Assembly (NCBI GenBank): GCA_028141225.1 | Contig: JAOIPS010000005.1 | Span: 1-62,617, forward strand | From: Prochlorococcus sp. AH-736-L23 | GTDB lineage: Bacteria; Cyanobacteriota; Cyanobacteriia; PCC-6307; Cyanobiaceae | Direction of reading: 5' to 3' | Length of the DNA stretch: 62,617 nt | Part shown: positions 46,461 to 56,764 of the stretch, piece after piece | Layout of the letters: every line of letters starts with the position of its first letter | Numbering within the stretch: position 1 is the first letter of the stretch | Translations under genes and position numbers: made by a program | The notes under the pieces: model-generated | Told to the model about the DNA's origin: nothing | Database searches by the model: none | The model's input: the letters and a program-made list of their open reading frames with translations, nothing else

Positions 46461-48887
46461 TTGAAAAAACTTCCAAAAGTGTCTCATACCAACAATTTTC
46501 TTTTTAAATCTTTAAATAATGAGCAACTTCAAGCAGTAAAACATGTTTATGGGCCACTATTAGTTGTGGCAGGTGCAGGAAGTGGAAAAACTAAGGCTCT
46601 TACACACAGAATTGCAAATCTTATTGAAAATAACTCCATAGATCCCTATAACATTCTCGCAGTCACTTTTACCAACAAAGCTGCTAAAGAAATGAAAGCA
46701 AGATTAGAGGTTCTTCTAGCCCAAGAATTAGCTTTCAATCAATTTGGTCAGCCTTGGACAACTCTGAAAGAAATTGATCAAAATCAATTAAGAACAAATG
46801 TTTACCAAGAGAGTCTTCAGAACCTTTGGATCGGTACTTTCCATTCTTTATTTTCAAGACTTCTGAGATACGATATTGAAAAATATACTGATCCAGAAGG
46901 GCTAAAATGGACAAGGCAATTTTCAATTTATGATGAGACAGATTCTCAAACATTAGTAAAAGAAATTATCAGTCAAGATATGAATCTTGACCCAAAAAGA
47001 TATGATCCCAAAAAGATTAAAAGATTAATAAGTAATGCTAAAAATCAATGCTTAACTTCTAATGATCTTTTAGAAAAAGCAGATAATAATTTTGACAAAA
47101 CAGTTGCAGAAGCCTACAAAAGATATAGGATTTCGCTCTCAAAAAATAATTCTTTAGACTTTGATGATCTTCTACTTTTGCCTGTTTTCTTATTGAGGCA
47201 AAATGATATAGTCAGAGATTACTGGCACAAAAGATTTAAACATATTTTAGTTGACGAATATCAAGATACGAATAGAACACAATATGAACTTATTAAATTA
47301 ATTACGGCTGGAAATACTGAACCAAAAAAGTTCTTCAATTGGGAAGATCGTTCAATTTTTGTAGTTGGGGATGCTGATCAAAGTATTTATAGTTTCAGAG
47401 CAGCTGACTTCAGAATTTTAATTGGTTTTCAAGAAGATTTTAAAACTTCAATCAACGATGATACAAAATTATCTTTAATTAAATTAGAAGAAAATTATAG
47501 GTCATCTTCTAATATCCTTGATGCTGCAAATTCACTAATTGCAAACAACTCCGAAAGAATTGACAAAGTTTTAAAGGCTACTAAAGAAAAAGGGGAACTT
47601 TTAACGTTACTAAACTGTGATGATGAAATTTCCGAGGCAGAAGCAATTACCAATAAAATAAAATCACTCAATAACTATAATCAAAACCCAATTTGGAAAA
47701 ATTTTGCGATTTTATATCGAACTCGAGCTCAGTCTAGAGTATTAGAAGAATCTCTTGTAAGGTGGCGCATTCCTTATACAATTTTTGGAGGATTGCGTTT
47801 TTATGATAGAAGAGAAATTAAAGATGCAATAGCATATCTGAAAGTTCTGGTTAATTCTTCAGATAACGTTAGTCTTTTACGAATCATAAATGTTCCTAGA
47901 AGAGGGATTGGTAAGACTACTATTCAAAAACTTAATGAACTATCTAATAGGTTAAATATCCCATTATGGGAGGTTCTTAATGATAAGCAAAGTCTTCAAG
48001 AAACAATAGGCCGATCATCAAAAGGAATTAATAAATTTACTGAAGTTATGAATGATCTACTGTGTTACCTAGATAATTCAGGTCCTGCTCAACTACTACA
48101 ACTTATATTAGAAAAAAGTGGTTATTTAAGTGACTTGCTTTCTAGTGGGACTGAAGAATCTGAAGATAGAAGAAATAACCTACAAGAACTAATTAATGCA
48201 GCTACTCAATATGAAGAAGAAACAGAAAATGGAGATGTAGAGGGATTTCTTTCTACAGCAGCCTTAACAACTGATAATGATACGAAGAAAAATAATCCTA
48301 ACTCTGTAACTCTCATGACTCTCCATAATAGTAAAGGTTTAGAATTTCAAAATGTTTTTATCACTGGGCTGGAACAAGGTCTCTTCCCTAGCCATAGATC
48401 AATAGATACTCCCTCACTTCTTGAAGAGGAAAGAAGATTATGCTATGTAGGTATTACAAGAGCTAAAGAAAGAGTTTTCTTAAGTCATGCCAGAGAAAGA
48501 AGATTATGGGGTGGAATGCGTGAAGCAACAATTCCTTCAATATTTCTTTCGGAAATACCTGAAGATTTAATGGATGGCGAATTACCACAAACTGGTGGTG
48601 CTTCAATTAGAAGAGATTGGCATCTTGATCGTTTAACAAGAGTGGATCGAAACAATCCAAATGAATTTGTTAACAAACCAATAAATGCAGTAAGGAAATT
48701 ATATTCAGGTCCCAGTAAAGGAAAAAGCTGGATAGTTGGAGATATGTTAATTCACTCAAAGTTTGGGAAAGGTGAAATCATACACATTTTCGGGAGTGGG
48801 GAAAAAATATCTTTAGCAGTAAAATTTGGAGATAAAGGAAGTAAAATTCTAGATCCCAGATTAGCTCCAATTCGTTATGTAAGTTAA
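46461..48887 (+). CDS. uvrD: UvrD/PcrA-type DNA helicase
   Basis: 808 residues, TTG start. Superfamily-1A motifs: Walker A GAGSGKT (38-44), VDEYQDTNRTQYELI (motif II), GDADQSIYSFRAAD (motif III) and the later LEENYRSSSNIL, VTLMTLHNSKGLEFQNVFITGLEQGLFP (motifs IV-V) and EEERRLCYVGITRAKE (VI). It unwinds 3'-5' in nucleotide excision and mismatch repair and clears stalled complexes. The C-terminal Tudor-like end follows. It overlaps closely with the tRNA nucleotidyltransferase gene (5 bp apart). Confidence 0.96.
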   Translation: MKKLPKVSHTNNFLFKSLNNEQLQAVKHVYGPLLVVAGAGSGKTKALTHRIANLIENNSIDPYNILAVTFTNKAAKEMKARLEVLLAQELAFNQFGQPWTTLKEIDQNQLRTNVYQESLQNLWIGTFHSLFSRLLRYDIEKYTDPEGLKWTRQFSIYDETDSQTLVKEIISQDMNLDPKRYDPKKIKRLISNAKNQCLTSNDLLEKADNNFDKTVAEAYKRYRISLSKNNSLDFDDLLLLPVFLLRQNDIVRDYWHKRFKHILVDEYQDTNRTQYELIKLITAGNTEPKKFFNWEDRSIFVVGDADQSIYSFRAADFRILIGFQEDFKTSINDDTKLSLIKLEENYRSSSNILDAANSLIANNSERIDKVLKATKEKGELLTLLNCDDEISEAEAITNKIKSLNNYNQNPIWKNFAILYRTRAQSRVLEESLVRWRIPYTIFGGLRFYDRREIKDAIAYLKVLVNSSDNVSLLRIINVPRRGIGKTTIQKLNELSNRLNIPLWEVLNDKQSLQETIGRSSKGINKFTEVMNDLLCYLDNSGPAQLLQLILEKSGYLSDLLSSGTEESEDRRNNLQELINAATQYEEETENGDVEGFLSTAALTTDNDTKKNNPNSVTLMTLHNSKGLEFQNVFITGLEQGLFPSHRSIDTPSLLEEERRLCYVGITRAKERVFLSHARERRLWGGMREATIPSIFLSEIPEDLMDGELPQTGGASIRRDWHLDRLTRVDRNNPNEFVNKPINAVRKLYSGPSKGKSWIVGDMLIHSKFGKGEIIHIFGSGEKISLAVKFGDKGSKILDPRLAPIRYVS

Positions 48888-48892
48888 AACTC

Positions 48893-50140
48893 ATGAACGA
48901 TATCTCTGATTACATCCAAGGGGAATTAATCAAAACTCCATTTAATCTATATAACCTAATTACTAAATACATAGAATCTAATAACAATACTAAAGTAGCT
49001 TTTGTTGGCGGTTATTTAAGAGATTTATTAATTAGTAAATTCCACAAAAAATCGTTTTCTAAACCTGTAGATATTGATCTTGTTATTGAAGGATCTTCTA
49101 TTTCTCTTGCAAAATTTATAAAAAAGAATATCGTAAATGTAGATTTATGTTTAATCAAGGAATTTAATTTATACAACACTGTAGAAATAAATATTAATGA
49201 CTATAAAATTGATATTGCTTCTGCAAGAAAAGAAATTTATTCTGCTCCAGGCTTAAATCCCGTAGTAAATAAAAGTACTATTGTGGAGGATCTGAAGAGG
49301 AGAGATTTCACTATAAATTCAATAGCCTTCGATGTCTCGACAAGGAAAATCTATGATCTTTATGGAGGAATTTCTGATATAAAAAGTAAAAGATTGAACT
49401 TACTTCACAGTAATAGTATTTCAGATGATCCAAGTAGATTAATAAGATGTGCAAAATATGCTTCAAGGTTAGATTTCAATATTTCAAATAATTCCCTCAA
49501 ACAATCTCAAGAAACAGTTAGACAATGGCCATGGGAAAGTTCAGAAACTCATCAAAAAATGACTTACCCTCCTGCACTAGGCATACGAATAAGGATGGAA
49601 CTAGCTGAAATATACAAACACGACAATTTGACTAATGTAATTTCGATAATTCATAAATGGGAAATTATCTCAATCTTAAATGAAAATATTAAAGTCGATA
49701 AAAGATTTTTAAGAGGACTAAATTGGATTAAGAAGTTAAAGGGAAATCATATGCTTTATTTATTAAAAGATTCAGAGGATTTAGAAAAAGCATGTCAAAG
49801 ATTTTTGGTAAATAATAGTGAAATAAAAATATTAGAAGATTATATAAATATCAAAAAGATATTAAATACAAAACAAAAAAATTTCAATCATTTTTCTCCA
49901 TCAAGTTGGACAGAATTTATTGAGGAAAGAAACCTTAACGATGAGACAGTCAAATTATTAATTTGTGATGGAGTACCATACTGGCGTAAATTGTTTAAGT
50001 GGTTATTTATTTATAAATTCATCAAATCAAAAAAAGATGGAGAAACATTAAAAAAAGAAGGATGGGACCCAGGGAAGGAGATGGGAAAGGAAATCAAAAG
50101 ATTAAGATATTTGGAAATTGACAAATTAAATAGAAATTAA
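48893..50140 (+). CDS. tRNA nucleotidyltransferase / poly(A) polymerase family
   Basis: 415 residues. The class II nucleotidyltransferase head is clear: FVGGYLRDLLI, then PVDIDLVIEGS (catalytic DxD) and VEDLKRRDFTINSIAFD (motif B/C, RRDFT). The RCAKYASRLDFNI segment follows. It adds CCA to tRNA 3' ends; the tRNAs in this window lack encoded CCA, so such an enzyme is needed. Some cyanobacteria split the job between CC- and A-adding enzymes, which I cannot exclude. It is convergent with the SelD fusion (stops adjacent). Confidence 0.88.
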   Translation: MNDISDYIQGELIKTPFNLYNLITKYIESNNNTKVAFVGGYLRDLLISKFHKKSFSKPVDIDLVIEGSSISLAKFIKKNIVNVDLCLIKEFNLYNTVEININDYKIDIASARKEIYSAPGLNPVVNKSTIVEDLKRRDFTINSIAFDVSTRKIYDLYGGISDIKSKRLNLLHSNSISDDPSRLIRCAKYASRLDFNISNNSLKQSQETVRQWPWESSETHQKMTYPPALGIRIRMELAEIYKHDNLTNVISIIHKWEIISILNENIKVDKRFLRGLNWIKKLKGNHMLYLLKDSEDLEKACQRFLVNNSEIKILEDYINIKKILNTKQKNFNHFSPSSWTEFIEERNLNDETVKLLICDGVPYWRKLFKWLFIYKFIKSKKDGETLKKEGWDPGKEMGKEIKRLRYLEIDKLNRN

Positions 50141-52312
50141 TTACATTTTTACAACCTGTCCAACCTTGTACCATTTATCCTTTAGAACATTTTCATATTT
50201 ACGATTGCAACTAATCAACAAGGGTCCACATGTTTGAGGATCTAAAAGTAATGATATTCTCTCATTAAAAGTCTCTTGATCTAATGAGTTTTCGTCTAAA
50301 AAATTAATTATTCTTTTTTGCTTATTTACTTTATAAATTTTGTCAAAAATTTCTTTATTAGATTCAAAGAAAGTACTTTTAACATCTTTTCTTATTAAAT
50401 CAAATACTCCAGGATAAGCTTTAAATGCAAATAAATCTAATAATACTTTTAGTGGCTCAAGATTATTGCTTTGCCTATATAAATTAGATGATTCAACCAT
50501 TTCTTTAAGATGTCCAATAAATCCATATCCAGTAATGTCAGTAGCCGCATTGACTAATGATTCTTTGAATTGATTTTGAAAAAGATAAATTTCATCAATC
50601 AAATATTGCTGACTCTTTGCTAAATTATTAATCACTTCAGAAGAACTACCTAGCATATTAATATTTTGCATTTGACCAGCAAAGTAAATACCAACGCCGA
50701 GAGGTCTAGACATCATAAGAATATCTCCATCATTCATTCCAGATTTAAGCCATGGTTTTGCCCCATTTTTTAAAATGCCTTGGACAGTTAAAGAAATATC
50801 TATTCCTAATGAATAAGGTTTATTTACTAAACTTCTTGCCTCGAAAGTATGCCCTCCAAGTAATTCACCTCCATGATCCTCAACTGTTGATTTAATACCC
50901 TGAAGGGATTGAGAAAAGAGGTAACTCTGAAATTCCCTTTCAACTTTTGGTAATGAGATTAAAGCCTGCGCGGATGTAAGTTTTGCTCCGCATGCCCACA
51001 AATCTGAGCAAGCATGCAAAGTAGTAATTTTCGCATTAAGCCAAGGATCACTTATCAAAGCAGGAAATCCATCTACACTTTGCAAGATAATATCTTGACC
51101 ATTTTGATATATCTCAACTGAATCTTCAGGTGATGAGGCAAAAGAATTTAAATTACAATTTATTAATGATTTATTCAAAATTAGCTGAGGAATTTTAGCT
51201 GCACATCCTCTGCAATCATTCAATGAAATATTTTTTTCACTACTTTTCATATTTAGCTTTTTTAATCTGAACTTTTTAATAAAGTTGACATCAATTTTAT
51301 GCTTCAAAATCCAAAAAATAAAAGAAGGGCCAAAAACAAAATTGTGATAAATAGCAAAAGCCTTTGAATGATGGCTTGGAAATGTATTAACTATTTGCAA
51401 TCCGATCCTTTGAGGAAACCACTTTTTTAATGATCCCCCTTCTACATCCTTTTTTAAATTTTGGACTAATGTATTTACAACTTTCACTGCAAAAACTCCT
51501 GATGCTGGTCTTCTTGCTGAATTTACAACTGCGCAATCACCCGCAGCAAAAATTCCAGAAAAACTTTTCAACTGCAAATTCTGATTTGTAATCATTCTGC
51601 CATGCGAATCCGAATCTAATAATTTTTTTTGTGCCCATGAAGGAGATGTATTTCCAGTACATAAAAGAATCTTTCCATACTCGAAATTAAGTTTTTCAAC
51701 TAAATCAATATTGGAATTCCGTAAACTTTTTAGAATTGTATTATTAATTTTTCTTGAATCACATAATAGTTTTAAAGGTCTTTCTCTCCATCTTTTTCTC
51801 AAAGCATATGATACTTCAATTGCAGCAAGACCACTCCCAACAATTACAAATGGAAGTTCATTAACTGAATCAAAAATGTCCTCTTTTTGTATTGAGTCAT
51901 ACGCCCTTAAAAAAGGTTTAATTGAAAAAGCATTTCGATTTTTAACTAGTGGCTCAAATTCTTTTGGAATTATTGTTTGACTTCCATAATTAAGCACTAA
52001 CTTCGAATAATTAATTGAAGGTCTATTACTTAAAACAATTTCCCTTAAATTGAAATCAATATCCTTTACTTCTTCTTCTATAAAAGATACTTTTGCATTT
52101 GTTGCTAAAGATTTTATATCAATTAAACTCTCTTCTAAAGTGATTGATTTTGAAAGTACCGACGGAAATATCGCCGAATAAACCAAATGAGAATCTCTAG
52201 ATATAATTGAAACAGGAATTTCTGGCATTAATTTCGGAAACATTAACCATTTGTTCAATAAAAGAACATTTGAATGTCCTCCTCCAATTAGTACTAGATG
52301 ATTAAAAGTCAT
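50141..52312 (-). CDS. NAD(P)H dehydrogenase-like flavoprotein fused to SelD (selenophosphate synthase-like)
   Basis: 723 residues. Residues 1-345 are a type-II-NDH/pyridine nucleotide-disulfide reductase-like flavoprotein: LVLIGGGHSNVLLL (6-19, FAD), FVIVGSGLAAIEVSYAL (155-171, NAD) and GIFAAGDCAVV (253-263). Residues 360-723 are SelD: CRGCAAKIPQ with Cys370 and Lys373, where the first cysteine and the lysine of the E. coli active site are kept but the second cysteine is alanine, then QSVDGFPALISDP (metal Asp), and GGHTFEARS. SelD makes selenophosphate from selenide and ATP. The flavin module may reduce or supply selenium, by inference. Confidence 0.9.
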   Translation of the reverse strand: MTFNHLVLIGGGHSNVLLLNKWLMFPKLMPEIPVSIISRDSHLVYSAIFPSVLSKSITLEESLIDIKSLATNAKVSFIEEEVKDIDFNLREIVLSNRPSINYSKLVLNYGSQTIIPKEFEPLVKNRNAFSIKPFLRAYDSIQKEDIFDSVNELPFVIVGSGLAAIEVSYALRKRWRERPLKLLCDSRKINNTILKSLRNSNIDLVEKLNFEYGKILLCTGNTSPSWAQKKLLDSDSHGRMITNQNLQLKSFSGIFAAGDCAVVNSARRPASGVFAVKVVNTLVQNLKKDVEGGSLKKWFPQRIGLQIVNTFPSHHSKAFAIYHNFVFGPSFIFWILKHKIDVNFIKKFRLKKLNMKSSEKNISLNDCRGCAAKIPQLILNKSLINCNLNSFASSPEDSVEIYQNGQDIILQSVDGFPALISDPWLNAKITTLHACSDLWACGAKLTSAQALISLPKVEREFQSYLFSQSLQGIKSTVEDHGGELLGGHTFEARSLVNKPYSLGIDISLTVQGILKNGAKPWLKSGMNDGDILMMSRPLGVGIYFAGQMQNINMLGSSSEVINNLAKSQQYLIDEIYLFQNQFKESLVNAATDITGYGFIGHLKEMVESSNLYRQSNNLEPLKVLLDLFAFKAYPGVFDLIRKDVKSTFFESNKEIFDKIYKVNKQKRIINFLDENSLDQETFNERISLLLDPQTCGPLLISCNRKYENVLKDKWYKVGQVVKM

Positions 52313-52322
52313 TTACATCACT

Positions 52323-53216
52323 ATGAATAAAGAACATTTATTACCAATTGAAAAATCAAGATTAGGAGTGATTGGTGGGAGTGGATTTTATTCAATGGAT
52401 CAAATAGAGTACTTAAGAGAACTAGAAATCAATACTCCCTATGGTAAACCTTCTGATTCAATAAAAGTATATAATCTTGGAAATCTAGAGATAGCGTTCA
52501 TACCTAGACATGGCAGAACACATAGATTAAATCCTTCTGAAATCCCTTACAAAGCTAATATTTGGGCTCTAAGATCAATAGGTGTAAGATGGATTATAGC
52601 TCCATCAGCAGTTGGTTCATTACAAGAACAGATAAGGCCTCTTGATATAGTGGTTCCAGATCAATTTATAGACCGGACAAAAAATAGACCTGCAACCTTC
52701 TTTAACGAAGGAGCAGTGGCACATGTAACTATGGGAGATCCCTTCTGCACAAATTTATCACGTATATTAAGTGAAATTGGAGAAAAAAATATTCCTGGAG
52801 GTAGACAATTACATAGAGGGGGTACCTATCTAGCAATGGAAGGTCCCGCTTTCTCAACTAGAGCAGAATCTAATCTATATAGAAGTTGGGGATGTTCAAT
52901 AATTGGAATGACGAACCATACAGAAGCAAGATTAGCTAAAGAAGCAGAAATAGCTTACTCCTCATTATCTATGGTTACTGATTATGATTGCTGGCATCAA
53001 ACTCATCAAGAAGTCTCTGTAGAGATGGTTTTGGATAATCTTAGATCTAATACTGAAGTGGCTAATAAAATAATATTTGAAGTAGCTAAATTAATTGAAA
53101 AAGAGAGACCAAAAAGTAAGTCACATTTTTCATTAAAAGATGGATTGATAACCCAAAAAGAAAATATCCCATGCTCCACTAAAGAGAAGCTAAGGATATT
53201 CACTGACTCTTATTAG
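52323..53216 (+). CDS. mtnP: S-methyl-5'-thioadenosine phosphorylase
   Basis: 297 residues. It cleaves methylthioadenosine to adenine and methylthioribose-1-phosphate in Met salvage. RLGVIGGSGFYSMDQIEYL, phosphate-site FIPRHGRTHRLNPSEIPYKANIWAL, MEGPAFSTRAESNLYRSWGCSIIGMTNHTEARLAKEAEIAYSSLS and TDYDCWH are family motifs of the trimeric MTAP branch. It is divergent from the SelD fusion (10 bp between starts). Confidence 0.95.
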   Translation: MNKEHLLPIEKSRLGVIGGSGFYSMDQIEYLRELEINTPYGKPSDSIKVYNLGNLEIAFIPRHGRTHRLNPSEIPYKANIWALRSIGVRWIIAPSAVGSLQEQIRPLDIVVPDQFIDRTKNRPATFFNEGAVAHVTMGDPFCTNLSRILSEIGEKNIPGGRQLHRGGTYLAMEGPAFSTRAESNLYRSWGCSIIGMTNHTEARLAKEAEIAYSSLSMVTDYDCWHQTHQEVSVEMVLDNLRSNTEVANKIIFEVAKLIEKERPKSKSHFSLKDGLITQKENIPCSTKEKLRIFTDSY

Positions 53217-53259
53217 CCTTAGTAGATATAATTGGTTGACAGGTCAAGGTAAGGATTTA

Positions 53260-53457
53260 TTAGCCTCCAGCTCCTACGCCTTGATATGAGCCATAGAAGA
53301 ATATTCCTAAAACGAATATAACTGCAATTCCACCTGCTGTAGCAACAAGCCATAGTGGAAGAGTTCCTTCAGTCCATCTTCTTTCCCATGCAACTGCTGG
53401 TCTACCGTCGGGAAGTCTATCTGGAATTCTTCCATCAGGTCCTTTTAATTTACTCAT
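53260..53457 (-). CDS. psbJ: Photosystem II protein J
   Basis: 65 residues: soluble N-terminal half ([23 protein letters not shown]), then one helix [33 protein letters not shown], matching PsbJ. Last gene of the psbEFLJ operon, 9 bp after psbL. Confidence 0.97.
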   Translation of the reverse strand: MSKLKGPDGRIPDRLPDGRPAVAWERRWTEGTLPLWLVATAGGIAVIFVLGIFFYGSYQGVGAGG

Positions 53458-53466
53458 GATTTTAAT

Positions 53467-53586
53467 TTAATTGAAAAAGTAGCTGGAAAATAAAATTCCC
53501 AATACAAAGACTGATAATAAGCCTAAATAGAGGCTTGTACGATTAAGTTCAACTGGAACTTTGTTAGGATTTTCGTTTACTTGCAT
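53467..53586 (-). CDS. psbL: Photosystem II protein L
   Basis: 39 residues from the ATG at 53586: [20 protein letters not shown], then one helix [19 protein letters not shown]. The [25 protein letters not shown] end is diagnostic. An extension upstream to 53679 would run into psbF in another frame and is rejected. It stabilises PSII dimers and quinone binding. Confidence 0.97.
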
Positions 53587-53597
53587 GATAGTTAAAT

Positions 53598-53744
53598 TTA
53601 TCTGGCTACGAATTGCATAGCAGCAATAGAACCTAAGAAGAATACTGATGGAATAGCTAGAGCGTGAACTGCTAGCCAACGGACAGTAAATATAGGATAA
53701 ACGCGGACTTCCGCAGCCTGCATTGGAGCTTGAGAGTTAGTCAT
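53598..53744 (-). CDS. psbF: Cytochrome b559 subunit beta
   Basis: 48 residues ([20 protein letters not shown]), with the haem-ligand histidine in [28 protein letters not shown]. It pairs with PsbE to bind one haem. It lies 2 bp after psbE. Confidence 0.97.
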
Positions 53745-53746
53745 TG

Positions 53747-53995
53747 TTATTTTGTTCTTAAATCTAGTTGAGATTTAGCTTCATATCTTTGTGTTACGAC
53801 AGGTGCCTTAGATTCAGATGATTGGAAATAACTATCTGGACGGGGAGTTCCGAAAGCATCGTAGGCTAAGCCTGTATATACAAATAAGAAGCCTGCTATA
53901 AAGATAGCTGGTAATGTTACTGCATGAATAATCCAGTATCTAATACTGGTGATTATTTCAAAGAAGGGGCGTTCACCCGTTGAACCTGCGGCCAT
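53747..53995 (-). CDS. psbE: Cytochrome b559 subunit alpha
   Basis: 82 residues from ATG at 53995 ([20 protein letters not shown]); two codons upstream there is another ATG, but [10 protein letters not shown] is the usual N-terminus. Haem-ligand His in [35 protein letters not shown]. First gene of psbEFLJ; the promoter should lie in 54002-54131, where TTACA-G-TGTAA (54021-54031) is a small palindrome. Confidence 0.98.
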
Positions 53996-54131
53996 AATCA
54001 CAAATGTTTACCCTATGATCTTACAGTGTAAAATCATAAGTTCGCGAAGAAATTTACAGGTTGGTTACAGACAGTTGCTAAATCTTTCAAAAATTAATTT
54101 TTTTTTTACTTTTAACTCAAGTTTTTCAAAG

Positions 54132-55148
54132 TTAGCTATTCCATTTAAGGATATAACCACGCTCGCCAAGTACGAATCCTTTTTGTTTCTCTAAAGCCTC
54201 CTTATCAAGAAAAACTACTTTAATATAATTTGTTGGCAATTCAGAAGCAATAGGATCTTTATTCCAAGTTTTACCTTGATCTTTACTTACTATTAAAGTT
54301 CCATTGCCCCCGCCAGCCCATATATCACCATTTGGATCCCATCCCATGTCTAGATAATTGTATCCATTAAGAATTGGTATAATAGGTTTTGACCAATTTT
54401 CTAAGTCATTAGAATCTTCATTAAATCTAATTTCTGCTCCCCTAGAAAGCATCCATAAACTTCCTTCTGGATTAAAACCAATACTTTGAACTCTTTTGCT
54501 ACTTGCTCTTTGATGAGCTATCCATGCATTACTGTCCTTTTCCAAAGTAGAAAAGAAATTACCTAGACTACTTACACTGACATAATCTCCCTTGTTAGTT
54601 CTTCTTAAATCTCTAACACCTCCAGAACCAGATGCATCAACAACTTTTGCATTCCATGATTCACCACTATCTGATGTTTCATATATAGCACCTGCAGTGG
54701 TAGCCAATTCTGCAACACCAGCATCGACAGTTGTTATTAGAAATGGTTGGCCTGGTAATTTGTTACCTAGAGATAAACGCGTCCAATTCTTTCCCGCATC
54801 AAATGTATGCATAACCAATGAAGGCTGACCAATTAACCATCCTTCTTCACCTTTAAAATCAATATCTAGAAGACGAAAGTTCTCTTCACTTGGTAAATCT
54901 AAATTTCTTTTTTCCCAAGTTTCTCCTCCATCATTAGATTCCATAATAAGTCTATTAGAACCTACTAAAAATCCATTTTTGTCATCTATAAAATCAACAT
55001 CTAAAGCATTAGCCTGGTCCTCAAACTGAATTGTTTTCCAAGGGCTGCTATCACTCATCTTTACTCCTGTAGATGAACAACTGCTCAATACAAAACAAAG
55101 AAGAACTGATAAAAGAAGATTGGGAATACTGGTAATAATTTTTTTCAT
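54132..55148 (-). CDS. ycf48: Photosystem II assembly factor Ycf48 (HCF136)
   Basis: 338 residues. A lipoprotein signal with lipobox LSSC at Cys24 precedes a seven-bladed beta-propeller of VxF...GWLVG...GxTW...-type repeats (for example [44 protein letters not shown]). It binds precursor D1 in the lumen during PSII reaction-centre assembly. It is in the conserved rubA-ycf48-psbE operon, with rubA 9 bp upstream and psbE 137 bp downstream. Confidence 0.96.
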   Translation of the reverse strand: MKKIITSIPNLLLSVLLCFVLSSCSSTGVKMSDSSPWKTIQFEDQANALDVDFIDDKNGFLVGSNRLIMESNDGGETWEKRNLDLPSEENFRLLDIDFKGEEGWLIGQPSLVMHTFDAGKNWTRLSLGNKLPGQPFLITTVDAGVAELATTAGAIYETSDSGESWNAKVVDASGSGGVRDLRRTNKGDYVSVSSLGNFFSTLEKDSNAWIAHQRASSKRVQSIGFNPEGSLWMLSRGAEIRFNEDSNDLENWSKPIIPILNGYNYLDMGWDPNGDIWAGGGNGTLIVSKDQGKTWNKDPIASELPTNYIKVVFLDKEALEKQKGFVLGERGYILKWNS

Positions 55149-55157
55149 TTATATATA

Positions 55158-55586
55158 TTAATGCAAAGAGTACAAAGAAAGGAACATAGCAGCAGCAAAA
55201 GCTAGACCCCCGAAAATCAATATATTTTTTTGTCCAGGAGGTAGACTATTAAAACCAAACCCATAAACTAAATTTTCTTCAAAACCACTAGGTTTAGATT
55301 TTGGACCTATATCTTTATAAAAATTTTTACCAGCTCGACAAACAGGGCAAGCGAATGTATTCCCATCTAACTCTAAAAAAGGAGTATTTTTAGGTATGTT
55401 TAATTTTTTATTTCCTTCAGACGGATCATAAATATATCCACAACTTCTACATTCGAATCTATTTTGTTCTAGATTAGGAGTAGGTTGTTCAACATTTACT
55501 CCTGAGGAATTTTCAGAAAGTTTTTCTTTCTCAAATTCTCCAACTATTTTGTTTTCCTCAGAGGCTGGTTGAATGTTTTCACTCAC
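55158..55586 (-). CDS. rubA: Rubredoxin RubA with C-terminal membrane anchor
   Basis: 142 residues (GTG start). A disordered acidic N-terminus (1-45) is followed by the rubredoxin iron site CRSCGYIYDPSEG...FACPVCRAGKNFY and one C-terminal helix (ILIFGGLAFAAAMFLSLYSLH). RubA is needed for PSII (and PSI) biogenesis. It starts the cluster with ycf48 and psbEFLJ and is divergent from ndhC (76 bp between starts). Confidence 0.95.
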   Translation of the reverse strand: MSENIQPASEENKIVGEFEKEKLSENSSGVNVEQPTPNLEQNRFECRSCGYIYDPSEGNKKLNIPKNTPFLELDGNTFACPVCRAGKNFYKDIGPKSKPSGFEENLVYGFGFNSLPPGQKNILIFGGLAFAAAMFLSLYSLH

Positions 55587-55662
55587 GGTTTATTATTGTT
55601 CTTTAAGAACTTTAAAAGATTTTGCTTAATTAAGCGACTTTTATTCAAAATTATTTTTTAAG

Positions 55663-56025
55663 ATGTTTTTATTAACTGGCTATGAATACTTTTTAGGTTT
55701 CCTTTTAATTGCCGCAGCTGTTCCAGTTTTAGCTCTAGTTACTAATCTCATCGTTGCCCCAAAAGGCAGAACAGGGGAAAGAAAACTTACATACGAATCT
55801 GGAATGGAGCCTATAGGAGGAGCATGGATTCAATTTAATATTCGTTATTACATGTTTGCCTTGGTTTTCGTTATATTTGATGTAGAGACAGTATTCCTTT
55901 ATCCTTGGGCTGTTGCTTTCAATAGATTAGGCTTATTAGCTTTTATTGAGGCTTTAATCTTCATTGCAATACTTGTTATTGCCCTGGCATACGCATGGAG
56001 AAAAGGTGCTTTAGAATGGAGTTAA
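55663..56025 (+). CDS. ndhC: NDH-1 subunit NdhC (NuoA-type)
   Basis: 120 residues, three helices; [24 protein letters not shown], then [44 protein letters not shown] is the typical NuoA/NdhC loop and helix. Membrane subunit linking the hydrophilic arm to the quinone site. First gene of ndhCKJ; 4 bp to ndhK. Confidence 0.97.
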   Translation: MFLLTGYEYFLGFLLIAAAVPVLALVTNLIVAPKGRTGERKLTYESGMEPIGGAWIQFNIRYYMFALVFVIFDVETVFLYPWAVAFNRLGLLAFIEALIFIAILVIALAYAWRKGALEWS

Positions 56026-56029
56026 AAAA

Positions 56030-56764
56030 TTGAATCCACAATTATCCCCAAAAGCAATAAGAGAAATTCGAGAAGGAACTTGCAACCCTCTTGGTGCACC
56101 CCAAGTTACTACAGATTTAAGCGAAAACATTATATTGACAAGCTTAGACGATCTTCATAATTGGGCTAGACTAAGCAGTCTATGGCCTCTCTTGTACGGA
56201 ACAGCTTGTTGTTTTATAGAATTTGCTGCCTTAATCGGATCTAGATTCGATTTTGATAGATTTGGATTAGTACCTAGAAGCTCGCCGAGGCAAGCAGATT
56301 TGCTAATAGTTGCAGGAACAGTAACTATGAAAATGGCTCCAGCCCTAGTTAGACTTTATGAACAAATGCCTGAGCCAAAATATGTTATTGCGATGGGTGC
56401 TTGCACAATCACAGGGGGAATGTTCAGCGCAGATTCTACAACTGCTGTAAGAGGTGTTGATAAATTGATTCCAGTTGATTTATATCTTCCAGGATGTCCA
56501 CCAAGACCAGAAGCAATTTTTGATGCCGTAATCAAATTAAGAAAAAAAGTTGGTAATGAATCAATCTTAGAGCGTACAAAAACTGAACAAACCCATAGAT
56601 ACATAACATCTGATCATGAAATGAATCTTGTTTTCTCAGAAAATACAGGTGAATATCTAAACAAAACTTCCGCAAAAGCCATTACTTCCTCCAAAAAAGA
56701 AAAAATAAAGGAATTTCCTGAAACTAACGAAAAAACTGAAATTATTAATACAGTTGAAGATTAA
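56030..56764 (+). CDS. ndhK: NDH-1 subunit NdhK (NuoB-type)
   Basis: 244 residues, TTG start. Four Cys ligands for the terminal [4Fe-4S] cluster N2: Cys60, Cys61 ([10 protein letters not shown]), Cys125 (MGACTITGG) and Cys156 (LPGCPPRP). The C-terminal 40 residues are a charged extension typical of cyanobacterial NdhK. It passes electrons to plastoquinone. It lies between ndhC and ndhJ, with its stop overlapping the ndhJ start (56764). Confidence 0.97.
   Translation: MNPQLSPKAIREIREGTCNPLGAPQVTTDLSENIILTSLDDLHNWARLSSLWPLLYGTACCFIEFAALIGSRFDFDRFGLVPRSSPRQADLLIVAGTVTMKMAPALVRLYEQMPEPKYVIAMGACTITGGMFSADSTTAVRGVDKLIPVDLYLPGCPPRPEAIFDAVIKLRKKVGNESILERTKTEQTHRYITSDHEMNLVFSENTGEYLNKTSAKAITSSKKEKIKEFPETNEKTEIINTVED

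Noticed and set aside
53586..53679. Extended psbL start to 53679
   Set aside because: The extension overlaps psbF in another frame and precedes the canonical [20 protein letters not shown] start.
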